The translations under genes and the position numbers were made by a program. The notes under the pieces are model-generated. The model ran no database searches and was not told the origin of the DNA. It worked only from the letters and a program-made list of their open reading frames with translations. A DNA stretch of 64,000 bases from Neurospora tetraspora (taxonomy: Eukaryota; Ascomycota; Sordariomycetes; Sordariales; Sordariaceae), in contig NW_026944389.1 of assembly GCF_033439725.1 (NCBI RefSeq), forward strand, positions 248,001 to 312,000, written 5' to 3'. Below are positions 1-13,000 of the stretch, in pieces. The stretch's first letter is position 1. Every line of letters begins with the position of its first letter.

Positions 1-512
1 AGATTCCAGGTGAAGGCGAGCAGTTTTTTCTTGGCCACCAGTCTGGTAGTAACACACAAGTACAGACCCCATCCGCGCCTATCGAGAGTCCTGGAAATGG
101 GAGTAGTGGGAGTAATCCCCACGCCCAGGTCACCAATGTTTCCATTTTCCCCGCTGTCGCCACGAACCCCTCTCTCGCCGCGTTCGCCGCTGCTTCCGAT
201 GCAAATGCAAATGAAAATGGGGCGAAAGGGGGGTCAAAAGGGAAGAAGGATATTCCGGTTGCAACTGTTGCGGAAGTTCAGGGACAGGCTCAGGAACCGT
301 CGCCAGCTGCGACAACGACTGCTGGGAAGGGACTCTGGTCAGGGTCTGGGTCAGGGTCAGGAGGAAAGGGGGGAGCAGATGGAAAGGACGGAGGGAAGGA
401 TGGGGCAAAGGGACAGGAGCCGCCAAAGCCAAAGACCAAAACTCGAAGCGATTCGTGGAGTCTTTGGGGGATGTCGGGGAGGAACAAGAGGAATAGCGTG
501 AGCAGTTCGTGA
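1..512 (+). CDS. 3' end of an unidentified low-complexity protein (partial)
   Basis: Frame 3 is open from the left edge (first full codon at 3) to a TGA at 510-512, giving about 169 residues. No start codon belongs to it, so the gene begins outside the window. The product is Gly/Ser/Asn/Lys-rich: a GSGSGSGGKGG stretch near codons 115-125, then a Lys/Pro/Ser-rich basic tail ending NSVSSS. Composition suggests a disordered C-terminus. I see no domain, membrane segment or motif that identifies it. The frame was chosen because its codons are GC-biased and uninterrupted and the encoded segment has the Ser/Gly/Lys composition of a disordered tail, while the overlapping frames give Arg/Pro-rich shadow peptides. 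Confidence 0.55.
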   Translation, partial: IPGEGEQFFLGHQSGSNTQVQTPSAPIESPGNGSSGSNPHAQVTNVSIFPAVATNPSLAAFAAASDANANENGAKGGSKGKKDIPVATVAEVQGQAQEPSPAATTTAGKGLWSGSGSGSGGKGGADGKDGGKDGAKGQEPPKPKTKTRSDSWSLWGMSGRNKRNSVSSS

Positions 513-1600
513 GCATGGAGAGAACGGGCCGGCAGTAAGAGCGGATGGGACGGCTGTGATGGGGTCGGGTAACTTGAGTTTTGATGATCTTTTGCGAGTG
601 ATGCTGGGGTTTGCGGATCGACTGTTTGGGTTTGCTTGGTGATTGGGGTTGGATATCGGACATTGCACTCTTCGTTTCTTTTGTCGCGTACAGGCGGCCT
701 TTTGCTTTTGGATTATTTCTTCATTTCTTCATATCTTCATATCTTCCTGTTCTTTCTTCAGCGACTTTTATATGCGTTTTTCATCTTCCTTGCTTGCGTT
801 GTCAGTTACAGATGCACACCAGGAGTTATGAGTTATGCCATTTCTTACAAATCTTCCATCTTCAGTTCGGATAGCACGCATATGGTAGCGCAATACAGTT
901 GAATAAGACAATGTCCAACATGTCCAAAACTCCGCGAGAAGAAGGTTCAATTACCCGAGTATCGATTAAAGACGCATAATGGCTCGAGTGAAAAAAGAAA
1001 TTTTTGGGACAAAACCAACAAAAATGTGTACCAGAGATCTGACAACGTCACAAAAGGTCACATCTTGACGATCACTTAAGGGGTAACTTATTCCTGGAGA
1101 TCGCTCCATCTTGCTTTCTCATTATACTAGTTTAAACGGTTTATAATGGCTACCATCATTGGAGTTGGTGTTGAAATCGGTCGACCGACCGTTGTGAATT
1201 CCTACAGTCCAGGGCAGCGAACGCTCCCAAGACAACTATATAATCACTCCCCAATTTGACGCCCTTTCCGTGCATGAAATTGTGACTTGATCCCAGAAAT
1301 CGAAGGACCAAGGGTGGAATTCCTTGCCTATGGGTTCTTTAAATATCTTATATTTACAAAACGATGGACGTCCAAGGTAGGACCACCTGATGAGTTTCCG
1401 CTGTTTTATGTGGCCAGGAATGTCAAACCCGACGCTGCAGAGCGGAACTTTGTCAAAAGTTGCACTGGTTACTCCCAGGTTTCGCCGGTACCCTTTCCAC
1501 CGCCAGCCCAAATGAGACCTCCGATTGAAGTCGCCCAGATAATTCGACTTCTCGATGAATCAGGTAGTCCAAGATAAGATTATTGCCTCCATTCCATAAC
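513..1600. other. Intergenic, no gene seen
   Basis: Presumed 3' UTR of the left-edge gene followed by non-coding sequence. The short open frames here have no recognisable content. Confidence 0.5.
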
Positions 1601-1602
1601 TA

Positions 1603-2346
1603 CGGTGGCCCAAGTGCGTCTTAGGCCCAATTGAAAACTGGTCCGAGCTCCCAACTGGCCTCAGCTGTCGACTATTTTAGATTAACGCCTCCAAAGCATT
1701 TACAACGTTCAATACTTATACCTAGAGCATCAAGCGTTAACCACCAACCTTTGAAACCGCTTTAACCTTCCTAAACTTCATCTTTTCTATCTTTTCCCAC
1801 CTTTTATTTTTCTTTTTCTTTTTCTTCCTTCCTTCTTCTTTCCTTTTTTTTTTTCTCTCTTCCTCACTCATTTTTTTGAGAAGGCGGAAGGATCCATTTA
1901 CACTATTACCCTACCCCAATTCATCAAAGTTCAAAATTTAGAGAAGGACTAGGGTCCATTTGCATTGTCACCCTAAATCTTGGCACTTCGTGGCTCTCAT
2001 TGCTTCATTGCTTTATTGCTTCATTGCTTCATTGCTTCATTGCTTCATTGCTTCATTGCTTTATTACTTCATTACTTTATTACTTTGTTTTCAGAGAGTT
2101 AGAATTAAGGTTACAGTATCAACTCCTGAAAGTACAATTAATCCAGGCCGCTAAATTGTTTTACACTTTGGAGGGTTTTTGCACTTAGGGGTACTTGCAC
2201 TTTCAAGGGTTGATACTATATATTATTACCTGTAGTGTTGGAGTTCGAATGACACCCTTTGGCGCGTACCTAGTGCCTGCAGCTGACACGGGCCATTTTT
2301 CAACCAAACTTTTTCAATTGAGCCTAAGACGCACTTGGGCCACCGT
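1603..2346. mobile_element. MITE-like non-autonomous DNA transposon (TA target site, Tc1/mariner-like)
   Basis: A 35-bp terminal inverted repeat (1603-1637 and 2312-2346) matches at 34 of 35 positions by eye. Each arm starts CGGTGGCCCAAGTGCG at the outer edge. The element is flanked on both sides by TA (1601-1602 and 2347-2348), the target duplication typical of Tc1/mariner elements. The 744-bp body holds no transposase frame; it contains a pyrimidine-rich tract near 1785-1870 and an 8-bp microsatellite. Superfamily assignment rests only on the TA duplication. Confidence 0.8.
1997..2084 (+). repeat. 8-bp tandem repeat (TCATTGCT)n inside the MITE
   Basis: About ten head-to-tail copies of TCATTGCT. 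The right-hand copies decay to TTATTGCT and TTATTACT variants. Confidence 0.9.
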
Positions 2347-2465
2347 ACATAACTCGACGGTAGGCTGAACCCAGCTGGACGTGAGTGTCCTGTGGTGCAG
2401 GCGGACGGGAAAAATCCCGAAACATTCCTGGATGGCCTGCGCTACCTGTAGAGGTAGAAGCGGTA

Positions 2466-2569
2466 CCGGTTAAAGCGCGCTTAGGTTAGTTAAAGCGCGC
2501 TTCGGCATCGGTTACAGCGCGCTGCTGCATCAGTTATAGCACGTTGCGGTATCAGTTACAGCACGCTGA
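2466..2569. repeat. About 21-25-bp tandem repeat with AGCGCGCT cores, five copies
   Basis: Five degenerate units share GGTTAAAGCGCGCT, later GTTACAGCGCGCT and GTTATAGCACGTT. The self-complementary AGCGCGCT core is kept in the first three units and changed in the last two. Confidence 0.75.
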
Positions 2570-4609
2570 CAGGGGCTCGGCAGGCTCAAAGTGGATATCT
2601 CTACCTACCCACATTCGAACACTCAAAAATCTCGAACCGGAAGACGGCTCAAACTAACGAACCAATTTGAAGATCTTGTCGAATTACTGCGCATAAGAGA
2701 CCAAGTATATACAGAGACTGGTCTCTAGCATATCTTTATCGTAATCTAAGCAGTCGCGGTTTCCGATCAATGTCGTGATTGATGCCGTCCGGCGCATGCC
2801 GCGCTTGAGCGAACTTCGAACGGAACCCACCATCACCTGTGTAAGTACGGATCCACCCACTGTAGTCGGCCGGCTCCTACCTGGTTTTTGTCCTTGATAC
2901 TCCCTTCTTTTCTTCCCTGTTGGATCACTCCTTTCAAGATTTCTTCGTTCTCCTCGTGGCCGTGGTAAACATACCAGCGAGTATCGATGAACGGAGGAAA
3001 AGATTGTTCGGGCATCAACCATCGGCGGGTCCGGCCGGGGCTGCGGGGGGTCCGCCAAGGACGGGGCCGATCCGATCTGGAGATGCTACCACGGAACGTG
3101 GATCGGCTTCCGGACCTGTTCACAGATCCAGCGAGCCAGCAAAAAACCGATGACCAGCACATGCGATTCACGATCATAATCAGAAGCAAAGGTAAAATGA
3201 TCAAGATATCTCATGAATTAGATCCAAACACCAAAACCGCCTGCCTTCTCAGTAAATCTGTAGAGTAGTACACATCATATGAAACTTCCATCCAACTAAG
3301 CCACCCATTCTAAACACCAAAGTAGATCCCGCCATCTAACCATAGCCACTCTCACCATATCCGAATTCCCCGCGCGCGCCGGATGAAAAAAATAACAGAA
3401 CAAAGTAAACCGTCCAAATCTCCATGATCAAGATGCAAAGCAGGGTATATCACCGTTTCCCCCTCAACGTAAACAAAGTAATAACAAAACATGAAGAGAA
3501 AAGCAGTAGCAGTAGTACAGAAAGGAAAAGCGCCCATTGTACGCGTCGCAGCTCAGCACAGCCCAGCCTTGTAGTACCCTTATCGTCGCAACACAACATC
3601 TTGTGCATCTTGTGCCATCATCTTCAGCAGACCCCGTCATCTCGGGGCCGATTGCTTTGTGCATGTTGTACGCGCATTCAGTAAATCAGTCCGGCGACTT
3701 TCCGGTTCGGTGGTGCGATCGAGCAAACGATGCGAGTCCCCTTTGACAGGCGCATTGTCCACACATAGCATGTATGCACGACGTTGCGCCCAGCAGCCTG
3801 CTTGCTTGCTTCCCGTTGCGCCTTGCGCCTTGGACATGCAGTAGTCTCGATGCCCGGCAGCAAGCAGGAGTGCAGAAGGCAGATTGCCTGCGACGGCACC
3901 GAGCATGCCATGCATGTCACACACCCAACCCACGGGGACATGGTTCGCACACCACTTCGAAATGGGATATGGAATGCCGCAATCCAAGACCGATAGTGCT
4001 CCTCGGCACTCGAACGGATAGATAAGCGACGACCGCTGGCCAGATTTCGATGTGTGACCACCGTACTGGTAGAGTCGTCTGCCAAAAGTATTGCTCCACC
4101 CAAACGGTTCCATCATCTGCATTCCTTGATGTCAATGCGAAAGCAAGTGTGATCGGCAAGGTAGGATGCAAAATGTCCTCGGGATACCCCCGAGATGCCT
4201 TGGCCTCCTAAAAGGGTGAGTCGAGTCGCACCGTGATTGGTCCATGCCACCAACCAGCTGATCATTTCCCACTCCACTCCCAGAATGCCGTATCAGAAGG
4301 AAGAACCACTCTGCATGGGACTCATGGTTGAGGCAGCCATCATTCTTGTGTTGAGAGATGGCAAGATGCGAATACGGAACTGAAGATCGCCCCGGTCGGT
4401 CGTAAAAGTGGTATTTGATATCAAGATTTCCATGTCGTTTGAGGCTTGCGATGGAGGTTGATTCGTATCATCGCCCACCACTGCAACCCCACTACAACAC
4501 CGTTGTGCAAATGACTCATGGGCAACCGCTAGCAAAATGCCCAGAGATGCCTTTTGCACTTGGCTTCCTGGTCGCTAGGCAGAAAAGGCTATCGCATCGG
4601 ATTGCCGGT
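2570..4609. other. Intergenic; probably includes the medA 3' UTR
   Basis: No supportable gene. The open frames on both strands (for example 3637-4122 minus) lack motifs and overlap one another. Confidence 0.4.
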
Positions 4610-7027
4610 TTAGGCGCGGTGTACGTCCCCATAGGCTCCGCCACCATAGACCTGGCCATGGGTATGGCTGGCTTGCGCGGCGGCATAGCTATCGGTCACA
4701 CCATAGCTGGAATCCCATGCGCGCGGCCCCTGTGATACCGACACCCCAGACTGTACATAATTGCCCTGGGCATGATGCGAATGGGGGCTATGCTGTGTTG
4801 AACTCGTCATACCGTACGGCGATGCAAGGCTTTGTGTGGATCCTCTGTTGTCGTACACGCCTGAGAGGGTCGAGATGCGGAGGCCAGGCACCGACATGGG
4901 GGAGCTGGTCTTTAGTGATGGCGACATGGTCCTGCCCGAAGTCCCATACGGCGTCCATGAGGAGGCGCCACCAAGAGGCCGTGGACTTGCCAGTGAGTCG
5001 GCGAGATGGTGACCGGCACCCATATACCCCGTTGAAGACTGATCGGCAGAGGAGACTGAGCTTGGTGTGGGTGGCAGGCCGTACAGGGGACCATTTGCAG
5101 ATGGTGCGGTGGGAATGCTAAGGGCCGATGGGGAAGTGCTGTACTTGGAGATGATCTTCTTCAACGCCTGATCCAAGATCTTCCACGCGAAGACCTTGAT
5201 ATCCTTCTCAATGTTTCTCGGCTTGGGGTTACCGAACTGCATGATGACCTTGAAGAACTCCTCGCTATCCGGCTTTTGTTTGCTGACCGTCAAGGGGCGG
5301 AATCCTTCGAGGTTCCTCCGGATTCTGTTCCTCTCCTCGACTGAGAATCGGTTGGGTGCGGCAACTAGCTGCTCCAGCAAATGGATCGTGTCCACCGATG
5401 TGACGTAGCACTCCTGCTTCTCAGCCCACCAGATGCAGCTGATGCAAATGGCGCCTGAAGGCCTCTCCGACACGTTGACCGGCTTAAACCTGGTGGTGAG
5501 GACCGCGCCGTGTTGCGACTTGTCGAACATGACGATCCTCCGCTTGTTCTCAAACTCTTCCTGGGTCCAGTTCTCTGCCATCGACCCAAGGTCACCGACG
5601 ATATTGAGCGTGGCCTTGTTCTGATACAAGGGGTATCCGTACCCATTACCGCCGCCACCGCCAGGCCCACCAGAGCCCCCTTGCTGAGGAATCGTGCTTG
5701 TTCTTGTGAGGGTCGGTGCGTTAGATGATGAGCTGATACCCGACAAACTCGTTCGGGTCAGTCCTGTGTGGGAGGTATGAGGGATGGTTGTTGCCGGGCT
5801 TCGTATCGACTCCATAGGTCCGCCAAAGCCCCATCCTGTACCGTGCGGTGACCGCAAGACTGGTCCTGTGCGGGAATACTGCTCAGAGAAGGATGCGCTT
5901 CGGTAAGCCCCAAGCATGCTGTTGTTGTTTTGGCCGTAGGTCTGTGCTTGTACAGCACTAGCCGGAGAGACGCCAGGAGGGAATCCGTAGGTAGTTGTAG
6001 CTGAATCCCCTTCAAGCCCATGGTGTGTTGTTGGGCTGACGGCATCTGTTCGGAGATGCAGTCCGTGAGATGGTGGGCTTGCTCGGTGGGCGGGTGACCG
6101 AGTTTTGGGGCTACCCAGGTCAGGCGGGCTCCCGGCACCGGAACCTCCAATACTACCAACTCCACCGTGACCATCGCTGTAGGAGAAGATGCCGGCATTT
6201 GGTACCCGCGCGATTTCACTGCCGTTTGCGCTCTCAACAAGCAAAGATAGAGGCACGTTGCTGAGCGATGGGCATCCTGTTGACAAGAACTCGGGCGCGT
6301 CGGCCGTGACGATATAGATACAGGAGCCGTTCGCATCTGGGGATCCTCGCTGGACTTGCGCGGGGCATCTTTGAGAGCCAAAGGTGATGGAGACGTATGG
6401 TGTTGATGCTGCCATGGTCCCGGATAGGATATCGTATTGACTGGAGACCCTCAGAGTGACCTTTGTGCCGTATGTTCCAGTGCCTGGATGGCAAGAGAGA
6501 ACTGTAATGTTTGAGCCGGTCTGAGGTAGGTATTGACCTGTTACGGCGTTATTGGCCGCAAAGGCAAGCTGGTTAATGGAAGCGACATTTTCGGTCTGTT
6601 GTGATGCAAATGGCTGTGACGCGTATGGCGGGTATGTGGACTCTGCATACCCTACAGGCAAACATAGCCGCATTAGCACTTGTCCATATTATAGGCAGTA
6701 GTGTGAATAGTAGGCACACACCTTGCAGGTGAGTCTTGTAGGCAGCCATGGGCAGGAGACCATTCGGGGAATTCCCGTCGAGGTCCCCACCGTTTCGTGC
6801 TGCTTCTTCCTCTAGCCGAATCGTCAGTGTCTCCGGAGAGTCGATTTGCTCGTCGACTATTATGGTCCGTTGTGGATGATAGCCGGGCTGTGTCAAGGTG
6901 AGAACATGTGTTAGCCTCGAGTTTCAGGCTGAGATGCGGGTGGCGGGACTGTCGGGTAAGTATTGACCCAAGGCTGACTTACCTCGTACACCTTGTAAAC
7001 AGGCTGTTGGAACTTGAGGGCCGACAT
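4610..7027 (-). CDS. medA: Medusa/ACON-3 developmental transcriptional regulator
   Basis: Three exons join in phase: 6983-7027, 6722-6887 and 4610-6651 (minus), giving 750 residues. The start is the ATG at 7027, encoding MSALKFQQPVYKVYE before a GTAAGT donor. The hallmark is the conserved Medusa core at about residues 425-575, beginning NWTQEEFENKRRIVMFDK and including CISCIWWAEKQECYVTSVD and a Lys-rich end (IEKDIKVFAWKILDQALKK). The flanks are Ser/Gly/Pro/Tyr-rich and look disordered, with an N-terminal beta-rich region (about residues 110-230). Family knowledge: Aspergillus MedA and Neurospora ACON-3 act in the nucleus to control conidiophore development. Length fits the family. The very long non-coding tract upstream resembles the leaders of developmental regulators. 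Confidence 0.92.
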
Positions 7028-10000
7028 TCAAACTGATTTGAGATGACTGTAGATTGTGATGGGTGATTTCGCGGGGCCGCGTGGAGTGTGTGATGAGTTG
7101 TGATAGATGCTAGCAGTGGAGGCAATTAGCTCTGGTTTTTGGCCCAAATGGAGGAACGGACTGACTGTAATAAAAGGAGACAGAGATGAACGTACACGAA
7201 AGTCACTAACACTTTATTTGCTGGCTGTTCGACTGGCGGAAGATGAGCCGTGACCGTCGGAAGCGCTACCTTGGTACGCTGAATCCTTGATGCTTGGGGT
7301 GAGATTTGATTTGATGCAGCTATCCCGAACCTGTTCGCATGGTTGAAGTGTCAGAGTACTTGCAATCAGATGCAGTGGGTCTCGTGCGTGCAGTTCGTCG
7401 GTTGGCGGCGAGAAAGAGGGAGAGCAAGAGTCAAACGAGAGAGCCTGTGGATAATGGTGTTCAAGACAGCAACGAGACACTTGGTTTCTCAAGGGTTTAA
7501 GAAGCTTTCCTTGTCTCTGGGGGATCGGGGTGTTGTGCTATGTGTAGACTGACGATGGAAAGGGATCAGGGGAACGGACCACCAAGACCTTTCATTGCTG
7601 GGGAGGGTTGGAGAATGAAAAGTAAGCGGCGAAAGTAAGGGCCAGAAATGGATTCAGGAATGGAGGATGTCTGAGATCTAAGAAGGTGAATCTGACGGCA
7701 AGTCGCGCATCACCCGCCCGGCTCGTCTCCACTCCGTATGTCCTTGCTGTGGAGGGCACCTTGTCCCTGTCTGTAGTTATAAGTGGGTATCTGGATGTTG
7801 GATGCGTGCTCTCTCTCTCGTGTGCAGCTGCCCAAGCTGTGCTTTACTCTTGTCAAGACGGCAGATGACGACCTCGGAAAGGCAGGTAGATCAAGGCGGA
7901 GAGGGAGTGGGAGCGGGTAGGCAGGGGGACTGTCTGAACTCAAACTGATCCGGCCGTTTAATGTTATGTTGTTGTCTTTGGAGGGGGAGATGCCAATCAT
8001 GCAAGGGTAATTGGACATTGGGCAGATCACCTCTCGGCGGGGTGTGATGTGTGATGGGAGCCAAGTATGGGATGGGGGACAAGTCAACGTACCCAGTGAC
8101 CTCTTCTGGTCAAGTTCAGTGACGAATGTGACTGGTGACGGGGAAGCCCTGGAATATGCAAATGCTAGGGGCCACGGACAAAAGGCTCGTTCATATACCA
8201 AGGAGGGATTTTAATCTCATTAAAAAAGTTGCTTTTTTAATGAAATGCAACACGACCTCAGAGCCAAAAGAGGCATGCCAAAGAAGCACTGCAAAAGACA
8301 AAAGCACGGAGTGGGCAAATGTGAGGGCAAGGATCCCATCCAAGCGTAAAAGCAGGGGACAAGAGGAATGGGGAAGCTGACCTGAATGAGGAAGACTAGC
8401 GCCGTGTAAGTGGACGCTTACACCCAAGGGGGGTGAATGTAGTCAGCCCTCTAGGAACTTGCCGTAGCTAGGGGCGGGGGGTCTGAAAAGGCAAGGCGGG
8501 CCAACAGCAGGGGGTCGCCGAACAGGAATGGTTAAGCGGAACGGAAGCGCTGGTCGCCTGGGGCTTGGGCTGCAGGGATGGATAGATGGGTCTGCGAGGC
8601 GTATTAGCCAGAGCGGTCATTGGACATTGCTGCTGATGGGAACGAACCGGGGAGCTGTAGATCTTCGTAGGCCCATGTACTTGCAATCTGCCGGCTCGCT
8701 AGCAAGATAGGACCGAGATCTCGGTCGATGATGGTGATGCGTCGTCCAAGGGAGATGTGCAAATGAGTATCTGCCAATATCTGGTGTTTTTGGACGGAGT
8801 AAAGTAATACGGTCTTGAGGGCTCCGAGAGAGGGAGTAGACTGTACACGATCCGATGAGCGGTGCCAAGAGGGATGCTGCGTCTTCTGTCCAGCTGGGTC
8901 TGGGAAGGGTGCGCTACGACGACTTCCGAGAAGAGTGCAGCGTGAGGCAGCCTATAGCCCTGATTGGTCAGCGAGCATTTCTCTCGTACGCAATTGGGTG
9001 TGCTAGAAGGTCGACAGAAGGAGATCATCGGAAATCCCACGGAGCTGCAACTGCGCGGTGGGAGGGACAAAGATCATGCCTCCCCCGTGCATGCTGCAAA
9101 TGAGGTTACATGAGCCCTAGAGGTGGTTGCTTCCAGACAGAGATTTGCCGGTACTTGCTTGACCCGCGACCCCCCGTCTGTCTGCCAAAATATTACGCAG
9201 TAGCTTCTTCTGCTGCTCTCATCTCGAAAGCACCCAAGCGCGCGTGTAATTCCTAGCGCATGGACTGGGCCGCTAAAGGATTGCGCCAAAAGCCAATGCC
9301 AATACGCGCCAAAATCCCACGGCGTCTGTCAAGTGGTGCTGTGATGCAGCGACGCAACTGCGCACCGGATGGGTAGTATGTGGAATGGGGCATGACCGGG
9401 AAAGGAACGTACCGGCTGGCTTTGGATTGTCGATGTTGTTGGAAATTCTTTTTTAAGGAAAAGACGATATCCTTGCCACCTAGCAGTAGCTCTATGCCTT
9501 GTCGTTGATTAGTTACTGGCAGGCGATACGCATTGTCTGCGTAGGACTTGTTTGAAGGCGGTGTGCGGGTGGTACAGGACGAATGGCAATCCACAGGTGG
9601 CCGCCTTTTCGGAATCGAGATCCAACTGAAGAGTGGGGGTGATGTCGTCTCTTGGCCTGCTCTGAGGACGCGGAGACGTTTGGTTGAGAAGGTGTAAATA
9701 GAGAGAAGCGTGGTGGCAGTCTGGCAGAGGATGGTGTTTGTGTGGTTTCCAGACACGATAGCCGAGACAAGACAGAGGAGGATATAGCCAGGTGGGATGA
9801 TGAGGTTTTGGGAGGAAGGAGAGGGCCGGATCACAAGATATAGGGAATCGATGATCGAAGGCCGATGCCCAAGTGGGAGTTCTGTTGCAGTAAGTACGCT
9901 GACTGGGCATGAAATCCCAGCCGGGGAGGGGGGCCGCTGAATCTGCGAGCACAGAAGGGCAAAGGGTAGGTACTCGAGAACGGTACCCGACAGAGTACGG

Positions 10001-13000
10001 TAGTTGCTGGGAAAGGCATCCCGGTGCGCAGTTAATGACTTGACATGGAAGGGGTGAGACCGGGAAAGCCAGCTCTGGAGTGATCAAGATGCAGCGCATC
10101 ACATCATCTCTCCCATCGACCCATCCCCAGCAAGCAACTCGGCACTATCCAAGAGCAACCCCCAACATGACGGTATGGATGAGGCTTCAAGGCGGCGGTT
10201 TTGGGGACCGGGCTGGAGCAGCAAGCCATGGTCGCAAATAAGGTGGGAGGCGCTCTTGTTGCTGCATGTTCTGTATGTAGCTGTACTAGACCTGTGGTGG
10301 ACGGGTTGGGTCTGTATTAAAAAACGTTAACACCATCACCGCTGAAATCTGGATCAACTGCAACTGCAACTGCACTGGAGGGTTCCGTCTTGGCTGTATG
10401 TCTCTTGAGGTTTCTCTCCAGGGATCAGGCTTGGGGCAAGATGGGGGGACTGACGAAATGCAGACCACAGGTGTGGTTGAACAAGCAGTATTGGACTGTG
10501 GCTGATACGGACGTACACTCGAGAACGGTCTCTTGTTGGATGCCATTTTCCATATCCTCTCGAGGGTGCAGCCTGGATTGCTTTCCTGTCCAGCACCAGC
10601 GGTCCATGAAGCACAACAACAGCAAGACGGAAGCCGATGGGAGAGATGCTGCTGGTAGACCATGCTCCTTGCTCCATAGGTAGTGCTGCTCGGAGGCCAG
10701 GGTGCCAGGATGCCCGACAAGCAATCGGTGCCGGGGGGCCTTGTGGGAATAGTCCATTGCCTGTCGGGGTTGTGTATCGCGAGAGGTGACCGAGCCGCAA
10801 GGGGCCGCTGACCATCCGTAGCACTGGTACTGGTCCTGGGACTGGCAAGTCGTCTCCTCGGGTACCATTCCAACATCCCGTCTTTGGATCCCTCAGTCTC
10901 TTTCTCCCCTCCCCTCCTCCTTTTTCTCTGATCTCTCCTGCTTGACAACCACGGTGCCGGCAGTGTTCGTCATCAAGGTTGCTGCCGTCGCCGGGAGTGC
11001 CGCCTCCAGTCTCCCGCCTGTCATAAAAGAAGTCATTTCGGTAGTTCGGGATGCTGGTGTAGCGATGGGCGTCGTCGGCGCTGGCAGTTGGGTGGTAGCA
11101 GGTAACATCCAAATCTCGGTCATGGCGGAGAGAGTAGGTGTCCAGTGGTGGGTGACCTGGTGGTGACAATGGGAGTCGGACAATGGCCTGCAATCAATGC
11201 ACGGACTCTTTCGAGTGGTGATGTTGCCGGAGAAAGACGCATTGACAATGACCACCACCTGCCGTCAGTCACACGAGCAGCTGGCCGTCAAGAGGAAATG
11301 GGCGATCTGCCGCAGACTCCCTCCCTTTTGCCAGCTGGTGGTCATTGTCGTACTTTCCATTCAAGCGATGGCTTTGCGTTTCGTGAAAACTCTGACTGAG
11401 CTCCTTCCATCTTTGTGGTCTCAAATACTCTCAATGCGCGAAGCTCATGGTGAGGAAGGCGCGCTCATGCAGTGGTCCTTCCGGCAAGCTGCTTGTTGAG
11501 CTGGGAGCTTCGCGCAGACTCGCAGAGCAACAAGCTGCAGCAGAGAAGGAGGGATCCACTTTAAGCTGCTTTCCGCCCAATCAAAGTACGGCTTTAGACA
11601 GACCAAGCACTGACGGCTTCTGACGGCCTCCCGTCAGCTGCCAGCCCACAGATGACCCCACTTGGCAGTTCATCTTTCAGTGGACAATTCCATTCTCGAC
11701 TGCTGCCAGCCATTGACCACTGACCATCCGTCATTGCTCGAACCCCCACCACATTTCTGTTTCTCTTTTTGATTTTGCAACATCGCAACACCACCGTCTC
11801 CTCGTACTTGCTCAAGACAAGATCAAAGAACCTATTTCGACGGACAAGCGCGACATGTTACGCAGACGTGCCAAGCCATCACCCTCGCCTTCATCTCCCG
11901 GGTCGTAAGACGAGAACAAAGTCGGGACTGCAACACGAAAAATAGTGCTCGGCACCGATTTCCACTGGACGGCGGCGTCAACATGCCCAATGTCACCAAC
12001 ACGGACGCTAGCAAGGGAATGACAGACAGTAGACGGGCGGACAGACGGACGGAATCGGCATTGCACAAAAAGGGCAAAAACGTCAAGTGTCAACAGAGTG
12101 CTCCTGTCCACACATTTGTCGAGCTATTCCTGGCTGAAATCAACTTGCAGCCTTTGCACCACCACAACACCAGGGGACTGCCCAGGGACGGGCGATGGCG
12201 ACCAGGGACACCCAAGATGTCGGGATCAATCGTTGCTGAAGACCACGATCCAAACAGTTGCAGGCAGTATCCCAGACCAGCAGACAGACTACTGCATGAC
12301 AGAGAGACAGATCCCTTCGAGTCTCTCTCTGCTCTCTCGCCACGATTCTACGGCCGTACTGAAGAGAAAGCGCGCAGCTCAGATCCAACACGTTCCCGAC
12401 ATGCGTATGCTTGATGCTCTCTCTGCGCTATCTTTGAAGATCAAGATCCAACCACTATGCGAGGACCCAAGGCCAGCAGCCTTTTGCGGCAAGGTGCTCG
12501 ATTCAATCTGAAAGCACGTATCATCCCGTCAGTAGGGCTCTTGGGACGGCAGGGGCAAGAGCAATTCCTAGCCTATAATGCCACCCCTGGCCGCTGCCCC
12601 TGGCCGCTGCCCCTGTCGCTGAGGAGGCACTCGACTGGTGCTGTACTGGTACCTTACACAGGACCCTTGCGTTGCACCGCCGTTCAACCTTGTGCACTGC
12701 AACTGTACCTCGACAGGTTCGCAGACTCACTTGGACCATATCGCTGGATTCCCGCCTCGGTTTAGTTGGACTTGCCCCTGGGCAAAGATCCTGCAAGTAC
12801 ACCATCATTGCCTTTTCATCTGGCTGATTTCCGAGGTGGCGGTCTTGGTCGACTTGGTGGCCGAGATGCCTCGACAAACTCTAGAAACTCACTAGCGCAG
12901 ATCTCGTTCGGTAGTGATCCGGTGCAACCACCAGGGCAACATGTCGCAGATTTCGCAACTCTGCTATCTGTCCCATGTCCTGCACCCACCACAGTACAGG

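Noticed and set aside
10-501. 163-codon plus-strand frame at the left edge
   Set aside because: It is the Arg/Gln-rich out-of-frame shadow of the partial gene read in frame 3.
10354-11193. 279-codon minus-strand open frame in the long gene-free tract
   Set aside because: Composition is Pro/Arg/Ser-rich, several frames overlap it, no domain or helix pattern, and no splice continuity with other frames.
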